From Bacteroidales bacterium (GTDB lineage: Bacteria > Bacteroidota > Bacteroidia > Bacteroidales > GCA-2748055): a stretch of DNA of 64,000 nt. Each line of letters opens with the position of its first letter. Position 1 is the first letter of the stretch. Positions 27,247 through 36,447 of the stretch are shown piece after piece. Location of the stretch: contig JAFGWU010000082.1 of assembly GCA_016936975.1 (NCBI GenBank), forward strand, positions 1-64,000, in the 5' to 3' direction. The notes beneath the pieces were generated by a model. That model had not been told where the DNA came from. It worked only from the letters and a program-made list of their open reading frames with translations, and did not search any database. The translations under genes and the position numbers were made by a program.

Positions 27247-29103
27247 TCAGTCACCAATACAGTATAAATTCTCTTTTCCCCGCAGGTAAATACGTTGATC
27301 GGCAAACGCCGGGGTTGCATACGCCTCCTCTCCAAGCGCCGGGGATCCTATTTCGGTACCTGTCCGGTCGGCTCTCAGAATGTGCATAATCCCCCCCAGA
27401 TCAATGGCATAAACCTTTCCGTCTGAAACCATCGGGGAAGAATAGAAGCCATGATCATACTCCTTTTCCCAATATTTCTCTCCGGTTTTACCATCGTAAC
27501 AAACCAGGACCCCGTAGCTCGTGGCAAGGTACAATAATCCTCCGGCAGCCACCGGACTGGATGCTTCTGAAAGATATTCATCGTTCTCCCAGACATATTC
27601 CGTACCGGTCGCCCCGGGCTTCACGGCAACCAGCCGTGCATATTCGTTGGTCGCATAAACCACTCCCCCGTCATAGGCCGGAGAGGGTCCAACCTCCCCC
27701 ATCATGGCTTCAACCTTCCACAACGCTTCTCCGTTTTCGAGATCATGACCTGCTACATAAGGATCTGCCGAGGTAACAATCTGAAATTTGTTATTCACCT
27801 GGATCAGAATGGGTGAGGCCCAGGATATTTTATTATCCCTCTTAATATCCCAGAGGGTTTCTCCTGTCAGGGTGTTAAGGACCAGCATCCGTCCCCCCTT
27901 TCCTGTGTCATACTGGACGACAAGCCTGTTATTCCAGACCTGCAGCGAAGAGGAGTGCCCGTAGTGATTATCCGGAACACCTAGATTTCTTGCCCAGATA
28001 CGGTTCCCCTCCAGATCAAATGCAATGATATCGCCTGTGGCAAATATGGCATACACCCGGTGGCCATCGGTTACCATGGATGGCGCAGACAGACCCGTAT
28101 CGTCCGTTACCCTGGGGGGAGAAGCAGGAGAGCCCGGGATCTGATCAACCGTTTTTCTCCACATCAGCTGACCGGTGTGCCGGTTATAGCAATAAACCTC
28201 CCCTGACTGCATATCCGCCCCGGACAGAAAAATTTTGTCTTTCCAGATCACCGGCGAATTATATCCGGACCTGGGAACCGCCACCTTCCAGAGTACATTT
28301 TTCCCTGAGGAGCCATCCCAATCAACAGGTATATCTTTATGATAATCCACTCCATGTCCAAACAATCCCCTGAATGCGTTGTGATTCTTCCTGAAATCCT
28401 CAATGCCAAAATAGACCCGGGAAGAAGTTGCATCCTCAGGATGGTCGCTTTCAGCAGTTGCTCCTTCTTCCTCCTCCCTGTTTTTTCCGGCATTAAAATC
28501 CTGTGTTGTGTCGACAACAGCAACGGCCGGTTGAGGTTCTTCAGCAGACGGCTCTTCAACAATCTCTATGATCTCCGGCTGGTCTTCACCGGAAGGAACT
28601 GTCCCCTGGGCGCTTTCGCCATAAAACTCATAATCCTTTAAATAATCATTGCTGAAAAAGGCGGAAACCAGGGCAAGGATCATTACCGCGGACCCGGCAA
28701 ACAGGATCCACCTCTGGGTTAATATGCGACCCTGAATAAATCCTGTCTCCTCTTCCCCGGATATCTCAATTTTTGATCTTAAATCGGTGTATATTTTAAG
28801 AGCCACGGCAAAAACGATACCTCCGAAAAGAAGCAGATACGCTCCTGTTTTTACCTGCCAGCGGCTGGTGAAATAGGCTTTTCTGGCCAGCAGGTCAAAA
28901 CTTCTGATCTCCTTCTTCAGTTGTTCATTATTGGGTTCACTTTTCAGCCGTTCAACCAGGGCCTCAATTGTGGCACTCTCAACCGGGTCGCTCCCTGTCA
29001 TCTGCCAGTAATTCAGGATAAGCAGAAGGGCTACCAGGAGGCAGAAAATTCCGGAGATCCAGAGAATACGGTATGAAAGATCCAATTTTGTTTTTTCATC
29101 CAT
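27247..29103 (-). CDS. Membrane-anchored PQQ-like beta-propeller protein (three TM)
   Basis: A 618-residue protein with three N-terminal membrane helices (about 12-34, 70-88 and 130-150), a glutamate-rich linker (about 165-220) and a C-terminal propeller with blades such as NRHTGQLMWRK, NTLTGETLWDI and DGKTGEKYWEK. The propeller is predicted to face the periplasm. Start ATG at 29103; a GTG at 29109 that overlaps the stop of the upstream gene (gtga) is an alternative and would mean direct translational coupling. It sits between the NapH-like and NuoEF-like genes, so it may couple the membrane Fe-S protein to periplasmic partners. Confidence 0.82.
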   Translation of the reverse strand: MDEKTKLDLSYRILWISGIFCLLVALLLILNYWQMTGSDPVESATIEALVERLKSEPNNEQLKKEIRSFDLLARKAYFTSRWQVKTGAYLLLFGGIVFAVALKIYTDLRSKIEISGEEETGFIQGRILTQRWILFAGSAVMILALVSAFFSNDYLKDYEFYGESAQGTVPSGEDQPEIIEIVEEPSAEEPQPAVAVVDTTQDFNAGKNREEEEGATAESDHPEDATSSRVYFGIEDFRKNHNAFRGLFGHGVDYHKDIPVDWDGSSGKNVLWKVAVPRSGYNSPVIWKDKIFLSGADMQSGEVYCYNRHTGQLMWRKTVDQIPGSPASPPRVTDDTGLSAPSMVTDGHRVYAIFATGDIIAFDLEGNRIWARNLGVPDNHYGHSSSLQVWNNRLVVQYDTGKGGRMLVLNTLTGETLWDIKRDNKISWASPILIQVNNKFQIVTSADPYVAGHDLENGEALWKVEAMMGEVGPSPAYDGGVVYATNEYARLVAVKPGATGTEYVWENDEYLSEASSPVAAGGLLYLATSYGVLVCYDGKTGEKYWEKEYDHGFYSSPMVSDGKVYAIDLGGIMHILRADRTGTEIGSPALGEEAYATPAFADQRIYLRGKENLYCIGD

Positions 29104-29105
29104 TG

Positions 29106-30458
29106 TCACATGCTGTTTTTAAAGGCCGTCCCGGGAGGGTTCCCGTTTACAAATTCATCATCCTGATTATCGGTATTCCGATCCTGTTTCTCAACCGGAC
29201 AATAATCCATACACCGGCCGCAACTGAAACAATCTGCCCTGTTCGGAACATAATCTTTTTGTTTCCTCAGTATAAATTGATTCATCAGCATCACCCCGAT
29301 AACCAGCCCGATGAATCCCCCGAAATACCAGCCGCCGGTTTTAAACTTCTGCCTGACCAGGGAAGCCTTTTCAACAAGCTGTTCAAATGAGTCCCCCGAT
29401 TCAAGGAAGGACTGGATATCGATATTATCCGGATCATTTTTCAACTCGGGATGATGGATCATAAGTTCGGCCAGGTACACATCCGGGTTGGCCTTTGAAA
29501 GGAAAATGTGTGCCCTGGAACCAATATAGCCACCTGCCACAATCCACAACGGAAGGGCAAGTGCAAAAATTATAAAACGGTTCCGGTTCCGGTTCAGTAC
29601 CTGGTCCGTCCGGTATTTTTCAACCACCGGGGCTTCAATGGCATCGAATGGGCAGGAGGCTGAACAGAGTTTACACTGAATGCATTCTGACGGGGTAATG
29701 GTCAGATGATATTTGGAAAATCTGGACATCCAGCTTAATAAAACGCCATAGGGACAGAATACCCTGCAATAAGGTCTGGCAAAGAACATCCCAAGCACAA
29801 GAAAGCAGATCCCCAGAATGACCATAATGAATGGGGCGTCCATCCGGAAAATCCCTACGAAGGGATCATACCGGCAGATAATGAAATCTGAACCTGTTGC
29901 GGCAAAGAGTATGGCCATTGCAAGATAGATATAGGGGAAAATGCCGAGGGTCTTTCTAACCCAGACCGGCAGGGAAACCGGCTTTATTACCAGCAGATCC
30001 TGAATAGCTCCAAGGGGACAGGCAGCGGCACAGAAAACCCGTCCAAAAAACAGTGCGAAGACCAGGGGCAGAAGGAAAAAAATCAATACCGTAACGGATA
30101 TTTTATACCCCGGATCAAATATCGACAGTGCCACATTCTGTATCGCCCCGATCGAACAGATGCAACCATTGCGGTAAAATCCGAAATAAACAAGTGTGAA
30201 TATGGAAGTCCAGAGCACACCTCTTCTCGAACGTTTCCGGATGATAAAATAAGTGACCAGTGAAAGGACCGCAGCCAGGATTATGGTGTCGGCTATTTCC
30301 ATCCCAAAAGATCTTGGCTCGGGGGTGGTGGGAGTTGGCTGTTCATACCCGGTCTCAAACTCCGGTTTCGGAAATCGCTGCTGGCCTGCCGAAAGTATTC
30401 CGGCAAGAATCAGAACCAGTAAAAACAGAATTTTCAAAAATCCCTTAAATTTCATCAT
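29106..30458 (-). CDS. NapH/NosR-like polytopic 4Fe-4S membrane protein
   Basis: A 450-residue inner-membrane protein. An N-terminal signal or anchor, then about five further helices, carry the NapH-family cysteine motifs (CSIG, CAAACPLGA, CRVFCPYG). They are followed by a ferredoxin module 'CIQCKLCSASCPFDA' and, after another helix, a C-terminal 'CFSCGRCMDYCP'. NapH-type proteins oxidise quinol and hand electrons to NapG-type ferredoxins; here the polyferredoxin gene overlaps by 4 bp upstream. The third, C-terminal cluster site is an addition to plain NapH. No nitrate reductase is nearby. Confidence 0.87.
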   Translation of the reverse strand: MMKFKGFLKILFLLVLILAGILSAGQQRFPKPEFETGYEQPTPTTPEPRSFGMEIADTIILAAVLSLVTYFIIRKRSRRGVLWTSIFTLVYFGFYRNGCICSIGAIQNVALSIFDPGYKISVTVLIFFLLPLVFALFFGRVFCAAACPLGAIQDLLVIKPVSLPVWVRKTLGIFPYIYLAMAILFAATGSDFIICRYDPFVGIFRMDAPFIMVILGICFLVLGMFFARPYCRVFCPYGVLLSWMSRFSKYHLTITPSECIQCKLCSASCPFDAIEAPVVEKYRTDQVLNRNRNRFIIFALALPLWIVAGGYIGSRAHIFLSKANPDVYLAELMIHHPELKNDPDNIDIQSFLESGDSFEQLVEKASLVRQKFKTGGWYFGGFIGLVIGVMLMNQFILRKQKDYVPNRADCFSCGRCMDYCPVEKQDRNTDNQDDEFVNGNPPGTAFKNSM

Positions 30459-31036
30459 CCTGCATCCTCCCCATTTTCCAGAAACATTCCTTTAATCATA
30501 TAAGGCTCATCAATCGGAACCCTTATAATTGCATCAGACGGACAAACCCTGGCAATGGAACATTCGTTGCAATTCAGGCACAGGTTGTGCCTGATCTGAA
30601 GCTGAAGGGACCCGTTCCCGAAAGAGGCACACCCCTTGACGCATTTGGCACAACCGATACAGAGCTCCTCATCAATAATATATTCAAAATAAGGCTCCTC
30701 AATGAATCGCCTCTGAATGGCACCGGTGGGACAAAGTTGATTTTCTGCACCGGTTTCCAGTTCATTCGGGCCCGGCTTGAAATAACCACCGCACAGATCG
30801 CAATAACCACAAACATCATAAGCATGAACACACTTGACTGCAGATGGCGTTCTCACACATTCCGTGGCACACCGGCCGCATTGTGTACACTTCTCCGGAT
30901 CTATTTGCCAGACATATTTTTTTGAAAGAGAGTCGCCCACCGACAGCGCCGTGACCCCTGCAAGAGACACTCCGAGGGTCACCCGTGCGCCCCGGTTGAT
31001 AAATTCCCTTCGGTTAATGGATCTATCTTTTTTCAT
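30455..31036 (-). CDS. Tat-exported NapG-like polyferredoxin
   Basis: A 193-residue protein with a twin-arginine leader ('NRREFINRGARVTLGVSLAG') followed by cysteine-rich ferredoxin sites: 'CTQCGRCATEC', 'CGYCDLCGG', 'CIGCAKCVKGC' and 'CLNCNECSIARVCP', enough for about four 4Fe-4S clusters. It would sit on the outer face of the inner membrane and carry electrons from the NapH-like protein. Its end overlaps the NapH-like gene start by 4 bp and its start overlaps the 68-residue gene by 14 bp. Confidence 0.9.
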   Translation of the reverse strand: MKKDRSINRREFINRGARVTLGVSLAGVTALSVGDSLSKKYVWQIDPEKCTQCGRCATECVRTPSAVKCVHAYDVCGYCDLCGGYFKPGPNELETGAENQLCPTGAIQRRFIEEPYFEYIIDEELCIGCAKCVKGCASFGNGSLQLQIRHNLCLNCNECSIARVCPSDAIIRVPIDEPYMIKGMFLENGEDAG

Positions 31037-31229
31037 GATTCCTGAATTTTTGGGACTTCTGCAGGGTGCAGTTTTTTAATCCGGGACATGTACCACAGGT
31101 TAAGGATGCATCACATTCAGTTTTAGCCGCTACCTTATTTTTGTAAATCAGACTGCCGGCCATCCCTCCAAGACCTATAAGTATGAAGGATCGCACAATT
31201 TTCTCGATACTCTGACGCCTTGTCATCAT
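31023..31229 (-). CDS. Small membrane peptide with four conserved-looking cysteines
   Basis: A 68-residue protein. The N-terminus has a twin-arginine-like 'TRRQSIEKIVR' followed by one hydrophobic helix (about 14-30). The C-terminal part holds Cys39, Cys45, Cys48 and Cys54 in C-x5-C-x2-C-x5-C spacing, able to bind an Fe-S cluster or zinc. I do not recognise the family. Overlaps with both neighbours (stop of the NHL gene shares one base with its start; 14 bp with the polyferredoxin) argue that it is a real, translationally coupled gene. Confidence 0.65.
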   Translation of the reverse strand: MMTRRQSIEKIVRSFILIGLGGMAGSLIYKNKVAAKTECDASLTCGTCPGLKNCTLQKSQKFRNHEKR

Positions 31230-32188
31230 TATTTGGGTTCAAAGATTCTGATCATCATTTTATCGAAATCAAGGGCATAGATAATTCCTGTTTCATCGGT
31301 ATCTACTTCCGGGGCCCTTCCTTCTTCCTTAAATTTATCGGGCGGGGCAACCACGCTTTTCAACCTTCCTGATGGATCATAAATCTTAATGCGGACCAGT
31401 CCCTTTTCACTGGTCACAAACGAACCATCCTCCATGACAGCTATTTCGGCAGGATTACAACAGCCCGTGAATCCTTCCACACTCATCGAACTTCCCTGCC
31501 AGAATCCCCTCATTTCACCATCATCCGTGTAGTTTTCAATGGCATGCTTTCCCGGATTCACCACCCATAACTCACCATAGTTATTCACCACAAGATCAAA
31601 ATTCGGGCTTGGAACGATGAATCCATGTCCTGCCTCACTTGTGGATTTCCCTTCAAATTCGTGCTTAACAACGCCTGAGGAGTCGTAAATAACAACCCGA
31701 CGGTTTCCTGCATCCGCCACATATATATATTCCCCCTTTACAGCTACTGAGGTAATGACGGTTTTTTCTCCCAGCTCTTCCCACGAAGCGAGCTTATTCC
31801 CTTCATGATCAAATAGCTGAAGGAACCTTTCAAAACCAATATACAATTTATCGTGTTCCGCCTTAATACAGGTCGGGATGGCCTCAAGCTCCCTGAACAA
31901 TTTCTGCCGTCCATCGGTTGTTATAACCTGCAGGAATTGTTCTCCAACAATATATATTTCATTTTCGAAAATATCAAATCCGGTACATTGCCTGTTTTTA
32001 AGAGGAATATTACGGGTTTCTTTATAATGAATCCATGAAGGATCCACTGTTACAAACTCATCAACATCATATGCATATGGATTTTCGCCCAGTTTTCCGG
32101 GCCTGTTCTTTGAAAAATCCATAACAATAATGAGAAGGATTACGGCAATAACCAGAACCACAATAACGGTCAGATTTTTTTTATTCAT
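31229..32188 (-). CDS. Membrane-anchored NHL-type beta-propeller protein
   Basis: A 319-residue protein starting at the ATG at 32188, which opens an N-terminal membrane anchor (about 4-23). NHL-like blades follow, for example 'VADAGNRRVVIYDSSG' and 'VVNPGKHAIENYTDDG'. A 'GCCNP' sequence lies in the propeller. NHL propellers bind proteins or ligands and are usually not enzymes. It lies in the redox row 54 bp after the propeller gene at 32243 and touches the 68-residue gene. Confidence 0.75.
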   Translation of the reverse strand: MNKKNLTVIVVLVIAVILLIIVMDFSKNRPGKLGENPYAYDVDEFVTVDPSWIHYKETRNIPLKNRQCTGFDIFENEIYIVGEQFLQVITTDGRQKLFRELEAIPTCIKAEHDKLYIGFERFLQLFDHEGNKLASWEELGEKTVITSVAVKGEYIYVADAGNRRVVIYDSSGVVKHEFEGKSTSEAGHGFIVPSPNFDLVVNNYGELWVVNPGKHAIENYTDDGEMRGFWQGSSMSVEGFTGCCNPAEIAVMEDGSFVTSEKGLVRIKIYDPSGRLKSVVAPPDKFKEEGRAPEVDTDETGIIYALDFDKMMIRIFEPK

Positions 32189-32242
32189 GACTGAAATAAT
32201 AATTTTTAACGGAATGCAGACCATTCTGTATAAAGATACCTG

Positions 32243-33670
32243 CTATCTTGATTCTGCCAGATCGATGCATAAAAGTGTTTTTGAATCTCTCAATACCATA
32301 TAGCCGTCGGCAATTGCAAGGGGGCCCCAGGCATCATGACCCTCCATTATCCTGGCCTGGTCGATCTGCACATACCTGTTGACATCGGGTTTTACCATGG
32401 TAAGGGTTCCGTCGTCATTCAGTATAAACAGCTTTCCGTCGGCAAGCATATAAGGACCTAATCCAAAGCGTACAGTTTGTCCGCTGGACCAGGTTATTCT
32501 CTTAAAGTCCTCCGGATTAACACATACCAGTTGGTTTCTCAGCGGCCCGGCATCCTTTGGCAGGATTCCGAACAGATGACCCTGAAAAACAACCGGCGTC
32601 TGCTGTTCGCTGGCCAGTCCTTCTTTGGGCAGGTACTGGTCCACTATTTCGACCTCGAAATCCTTCCCGTTCTTCCTGAGCTGCAGAACCATGCTTCCCG
32701 CTCCATATCCTGCCGTCAGGAATATTTTACCATCTGGAAGACAAACCGGGGAAGGGGCCACAACCTGGTGGTTCCATGCACTGGTTTCCCAGAGTACAGA
32801 CCCTGCATCACTGCCCTCGGCCATAATTCCGCAGGCGCCTCCGACCGCACTGTAAACATACATTTTCACTCCCCCGAAAGTAAATGGCATTATGGAGGAA
32901 TGCGACATATTCCATCCATGCGGATTAGGGGTTTCCCAGATAATCTCCCCGTTACTGCAATCAATAGCCACAATCAGCGATTTGCCGCCTGTCGCAATGA
33001 TAGCGAGTCCATTGTCAATCAGGGGACATTGTCCTGTATACCAGAATGGAATTTCCGACTCATATTCAGCCTCAATATTGAGTCCCCATAAAAACTTTCC
33101 ATCGTTTCTTTCCACGCACATTACATGTCCCCTCGGCCCTATTGTGAGAATATATTCATCGGTAACCGCCGGCACAGTCCGGGACATACCATGGTTCCTC
33201 TTGATGTGAACCTTATACCATCGTCTCCACAATTCTGTTCCCTCTACAAGTGAAAAACATCTCAGCATGTCTGCACCGGATGATTCATCATAGTCCAGAA
33301 CGTAAACTTTTCCCTTAAAGATGGCTGCACCCGCATGCCCCTCACCCATCTCAACCTTCCATTTTATTTCGGGATTACCGCTTTCGAAACGATTCAATAA
33401 TTTGACCTTTGAACGGCTGATATTATCAAAATTTTCGCCCCTGAAGCGGGGCCAGGTTTCCGTAAGGTTACTCTCTGAAGTCCCGTATCTTTCAAAATAC
33501 TCCCCAATATTCACGTTCAGGTTCACCGCTGCACCTTCCCCCCGGTTATCAAGCCCGGGTTCGGTTGTGACAAATTCCTTTACCGGATCATAGGTTACCC
33601 ACCAACCGACAGAGAGGACCGCTGCAAGAATCAACAATCCTGAAATTATGTTGGTCCATGTAAATTTCAT
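32243..33670 (-). CDS. Membrane-anchored PQQ-like beta-propeller protein
   Basis: A 475-residue protein with an N-terminal membrane helix (about 7-27) and a large periplasmic propeller with 'W'-docking turns such as 'DCSNGEIIWETPNP' and 'ERNDGKFLWGLN'. The motif 'WPRFRGENFDNIS' opens the propeller; an equivalent 'RWRGP.GNGIY' opens the two propellers encoded upstream. Part of the minus-strand redox row; 49 bp after its neighbour. Confidence 0.8.
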   Translation of the reverse strand: MKFTWTNIISGLLILAAVLSVGWWVTYDPVKEFVTTEPGLDNRGEGAAVNLNVNIGEYFERYGTSESNLTETWPRFRGENFDNISRSKVKLLNRFESGNPEIKWKVEMGEGHAGAAIFKGKVYVLDYDESSGADMLRCFSLVEGTELWRRWYKVHIKRNHGMSRTVPAVTDEYILTIGPRGHVMCVERNDGKFLWGLNIEAEYESEIPFWYTGQCPLIDNGLAIIATGGKSLIVAIDCSNGEIIWETPNPHGWNMSHSSIMPFTFGGVKMYVYSAVGGACGIMAEGSDAGSVLWETSAWNHQVVAPSPVCLPDGKIFLTAGYGAGSMVLQLRKNGKDFEVEIVDQYLPKEGLASEQQTPVVFQGHLFGILPKDAGPLRNQLVCVNPEDFKRITWSSGQTVRFGLGPYMLADGKLFILNDDGTLTMVKPDVNRYVQIDQARIMEGHDAWGPLAIADGYMVLRDSKTLLCIDLAESR

Positions 33671-33719
33671 ATCGAAATAACCGGTTTCTGTTGCAGGGCA
33701 ATTGATGCCCTTAAAAGAG

Positions 33720-34961
33720 TTAAGCTCTCAGATCGTATACCAGCAGGGTGGCACCATGCCTTATAAAGAGTCTGCCTCCATAAATCGAGGGTCTGGCCCA
33801 GTGTGCACCTGAGCCTTCAGTGACGCGGAACGAACTGACCAGTTCGAACTTATCGGGATTTGGTCTGACCAGTCCCACATTTCCCTGTTTGTCATCATAA
33901 ATATATAGCATTCCATCGGCTGAAATAACAGGGCCTTTATTCTGCCATTCGGTAACCCACATAATTTCTCCGGTATCCCAGTTCATACAAACCCATTTCC
34001 CAAAATGTCGCGTAAGAAAGTTGGAACCATAAACATATCCATCCAGCAGGACCAGTCCGTGATTTTGATTATCCAGGGTTCTGTCTATATATTTTTCTGA
34101 AACCGAAAGACCATCAGCTGATACTTCAAGCATCACCGTTTTATAGTCCCATCCGCTGGATAAAAGGATTTCATCGTTATGAAAAAGGGGTGTATTGGCC
34201 TGAATGGTCATATTTTCATCATCTTTTCCGAGATAACTATAATGATAGGTCCATAAAATTTCGCCATTGTCAGGATCCACGGCAAACGTATGGGTTCGCG
34301 TCATGGAGATAATAAATCTGAGTCCGAGCGTATCGTTAACAAACAATGCCGGTGATGCATTGGAACGCTGTCCTCCAATGGACCTGGATTTCCAGACCAA
34401 ATCGCCGGTCATTTTATCCAGTGCGATAATGGTGGTACTATCCCCGCCGGGCGTACAGATGACTTTATCATCCACAAGAAGGAGCGACTCTGATACACCG
34501 AACATATCCCAGTGGCTTCCATATTCTTCATGGACATCCACCGACCAGATCTTTTCGCCATGGGATGTATCAAAGCAAACCAGGTTATCCCGTCCGCTTA
34601 ACACATAAATCCGGTCATTTTCGATAAGAGGCGTACAGCGCGAATCGGGAACCGATTCATTCCATGCCGGTCCGAAAGAACGCTTCCAGATTAATGCTCC
34701 ACTAAAGTCAAATGCCATAAGCATATCCAGGGAATCCTTCAGCCCTGTGACAAAAATGCGGTCGTTCGTTGCAACCGCCGATGAAAACCCTCTGCCAATA
34801 TTATTGATCTGCAGCAATAAGGGAGGGCCTGTCTCAGGCCAGGATTTAAGAAGCCCGGTATCCGGATATATCCCGTTCCGGCCGGGTCCGCGCCATTGAG
34901 CAGTCTGAGCATCGGAAGCAACAGTCAGAAAAAGCAGAAATAACAGGGGAAACCATTTCAT
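33720..34961 (-). CDS. Secreted PQQ-like beta-propeller protein (tandem paralogue 2)
   Basis: A 413-residue protein with signal peptide (MKWFPLLFLLFLTVASDA) and PQQ-like blades (DTSHGEKIWSVD, DPDNGEILWTYH, NWDTGEIMWVTE). The propeller starts 'AQWRGPGRNGIYPDTGLLKS', closely matching the gene just upstream ('RWRGPQGNGIYFESGLLQR'), so the two arose by tandem duplication. Start at the ATG at 34961; the frame continues to 34982. Sixteen to 36 bp separate it from its paralogue. Confidence 0.82.
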   Translation of the reverse strand: MKWFPLLFLLFLTVASDAQTAQWRGPGRNGIYPDTGLLKSWPETGPPLLLQINNIGRGFSSAVATNDRIFVTGLKDSLDMLMAFDFSGALIWKRSFGPAWNESVPDSRCTPLIENDRIYVLSGRDNLVCFDTSHGEKIWSVDVHEEYGSHWDMFGVSESLLLVDDKVICTPGGDSTTIIALDKMTGDLVWKSRSIGGQRSNASPALFVNDTLGLRFIISMTRTHTFAVDPDNGEILWTYHYSYLGKDDENMTIQANTPLFHNDEILLSSGWDYKTVMLEVSADGLSVSEKYIDRTLDNQNHGLVLLDGYVYGSNFLTRHFGKWVCMNWDTGEIMWVTEWQNKGPVISADGMLYIYDDKQGNVGLVRPNPDKFELVSSFRVTEGSGAHWARPSIYGGRLFIRHGATLLVYDLRA

Positions 34962-34997
34962 AATTAAATCTGCAAAAGTCAATATTATACTGTTATA

Positions 34998-36209
34998 TCA
35001 CCTTACTTTATATGCTATCAGAGCATTCCCATGCCTGACGTACAAGATTCCATCATGGATAACCGGATGGCTCCAGTGTTGTTCAGAACCTTTCGTAACT
35101 TTGGTCATCCCTTTGATTTCAAACTTCTCCGGATTGGCACCGGCCAGTGCCAGCTCTCCGCGTTCGGAATAACAGTAAAGCATCCCGTCGGCATAAATTA
35201 CAGTGCCTTTGGCCAATTCCGATGATTCATATTTTATTTCTCCGTTATTCCAATCCAGACACTTCCATGAACGCGAAAAATCCCCGGAACCGTAAAGGTA
35301 GCCATTAACCAGTACTGCTCCCCCTATGCGGCTGTCGAACACCTCACTTTTCCAATCGACAGAGGCAGACTTCCCTTCTGCGTCAAGCTGAATCCTGACT
35401 GCACCCTGCCCATAGCCGCTAAAGAAAAGCAGTTCACCATTCCAGTATATCGGAGTATTGGCGTGAACCGAATACTGATTGGGATGGGAATAGGACCAGA
35501 GAAGTTCACCGGAACCGGCGTCGAGACAAAGAAAGTGGGAAGCAGTATGGGTGGCAAGCAGCTTCCGTCCATTATGGACAAAAAGCAAAGGGCTGCAGTA
35601 AGCCGACAGTTCACCCATTCCCCGGCTGGTCCAAATTACCTCCCCGTTGTGTCTGTTCAGGGCAACAATATTGTTTCTGGGACCACCGGGTGTACAATAT
35701 ACCACATCCCCGTCAATGACCACCGTTTCATTATATCCCCACGTAATAACCTTTCCACCGAGATCTTTGGGCATATCAACATTCCATATTTTTTTACCGG
35801 TGTTATGATCCATACAGACCAGATCACCGTAGGCACTGCAAATATATGCCGTATCGCCGAGTATTACGGGTGTGGAACGGGTGCCGTAATAACTTTCGGC
35901 AAATTCAGGACCATATGGAAATTTATTGACCAGTTCACCGGACAGCTTAATTTTAAATAGATACCCGCTGCTGTCAACCATTCCCGTAGTGAATACATAC
36001 CCGTCACGAACCACCGCCGATGAATGTCCTTTACCCAATCCTTCAAACACCCAGAAAATTTCGGGCCCTTCGGATGGCCAGCGCTGCAGAAGTCCCGACT
36101 CAAAATAAATGCCATTTCCCTGGGGACCCCTCCAACGCGTAGGCTCCTGTGCCTCTCCCGAGAGGCTGTAAATTATTCCCGCTGCAATGAGCCATATCAT
36201 TTTTCTCAT
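34998..36209 (-). CDS. Secreted PQQ-like beta-propeller protein (tandem paralogue 1)
   Basis: A 403-residue protein with a signal peptide (about 1-20) and blades DHNTGKKIWNVD, NRHNGEVIWTSR, DAGSGELLWSYS and DWNNGEIKYESS. First gene of the fourteen-gene minus-strand row; a candidate -7 box lies about 39 bp upstream of its ATG. Catalytic use of PQQ cannot be decided from the sequence. Confidence 0.82.
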   Translation of the reverse strand: MRKMIWLIAAGIIYSLSGEAQEPTRWRGPQGNGIYFESGLLQRWPSEGPEIFWVFEGLGKGHSSAVVRDGYVFTTGMVDSSGYLFKIKLSGELVNKFPYGPEFAESYYGTRSTPVILGDTAYICSAYGDLVCMDHNTGKKIWNVDMPKDLGGKVITWGYNETVVIDGDVVYCTPGGPRNNIVALNRHNGEVIWTSRGMGELSAYCSPLLFVHNGRKLLATHTASHFLCLDAGSGELLWSYSHPNQYSVHANTPIYWNGELLFFSGYGQGAVRIQLDAEGKSASVDWKSEVFDSRIGGAVLVNGYLYGSGDFSRSWKCLDWNNGEIKYESSELAKGTVIYADGMLYCYSERGELALAGANPEKFEIKGMTKVTKGSEQHWSHPVIHDGILYVRHGNALIAYKVR

Positions 36210-36247
36210 AAGATTTCCTTTCTTTAAAATGAATGTATTTTGAGGGG

Positions 36248-36255
36248 CAAAAATA
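36248..36255 (-). promoter_or_regulatory. Candidate -7 box for the redox gene row
   Basis: The minus strand reads TATTTTTG, an exact TAnnTTTG match, giving a leader of about 33 nt before the ATG at 36209. No TTG at ideal -33 spacing. It is the only full -7 match I found in the AT-rich divergent gap 36210-36447. Confidence 0.4.
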
Positions 36256-36447
36256 ATATTTAATCAGATGACTCCTTATAAAGGCAAACCACACTTCATC
36301 TTATTCAGAATCTTTCTAAGAACGCTGTTGATATGTTAATTTTTTTGCAACTCTTTGCATAATAAATAATTTATTTTATAGATTTACCCTCTAATTTTTT
36401 TCATAAATAAAAAAGAAAATAGCAAGATATTTTTTTTTTGAAAGGTT

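Noticed and set aside
22024-36209. Multihaem or c-type cytochrome electron conduit
   Set aside because: I found no CXXCH motif in any protein of the row; 'CVGMCH' in the NuoEF fusion has three residues between cysteines.
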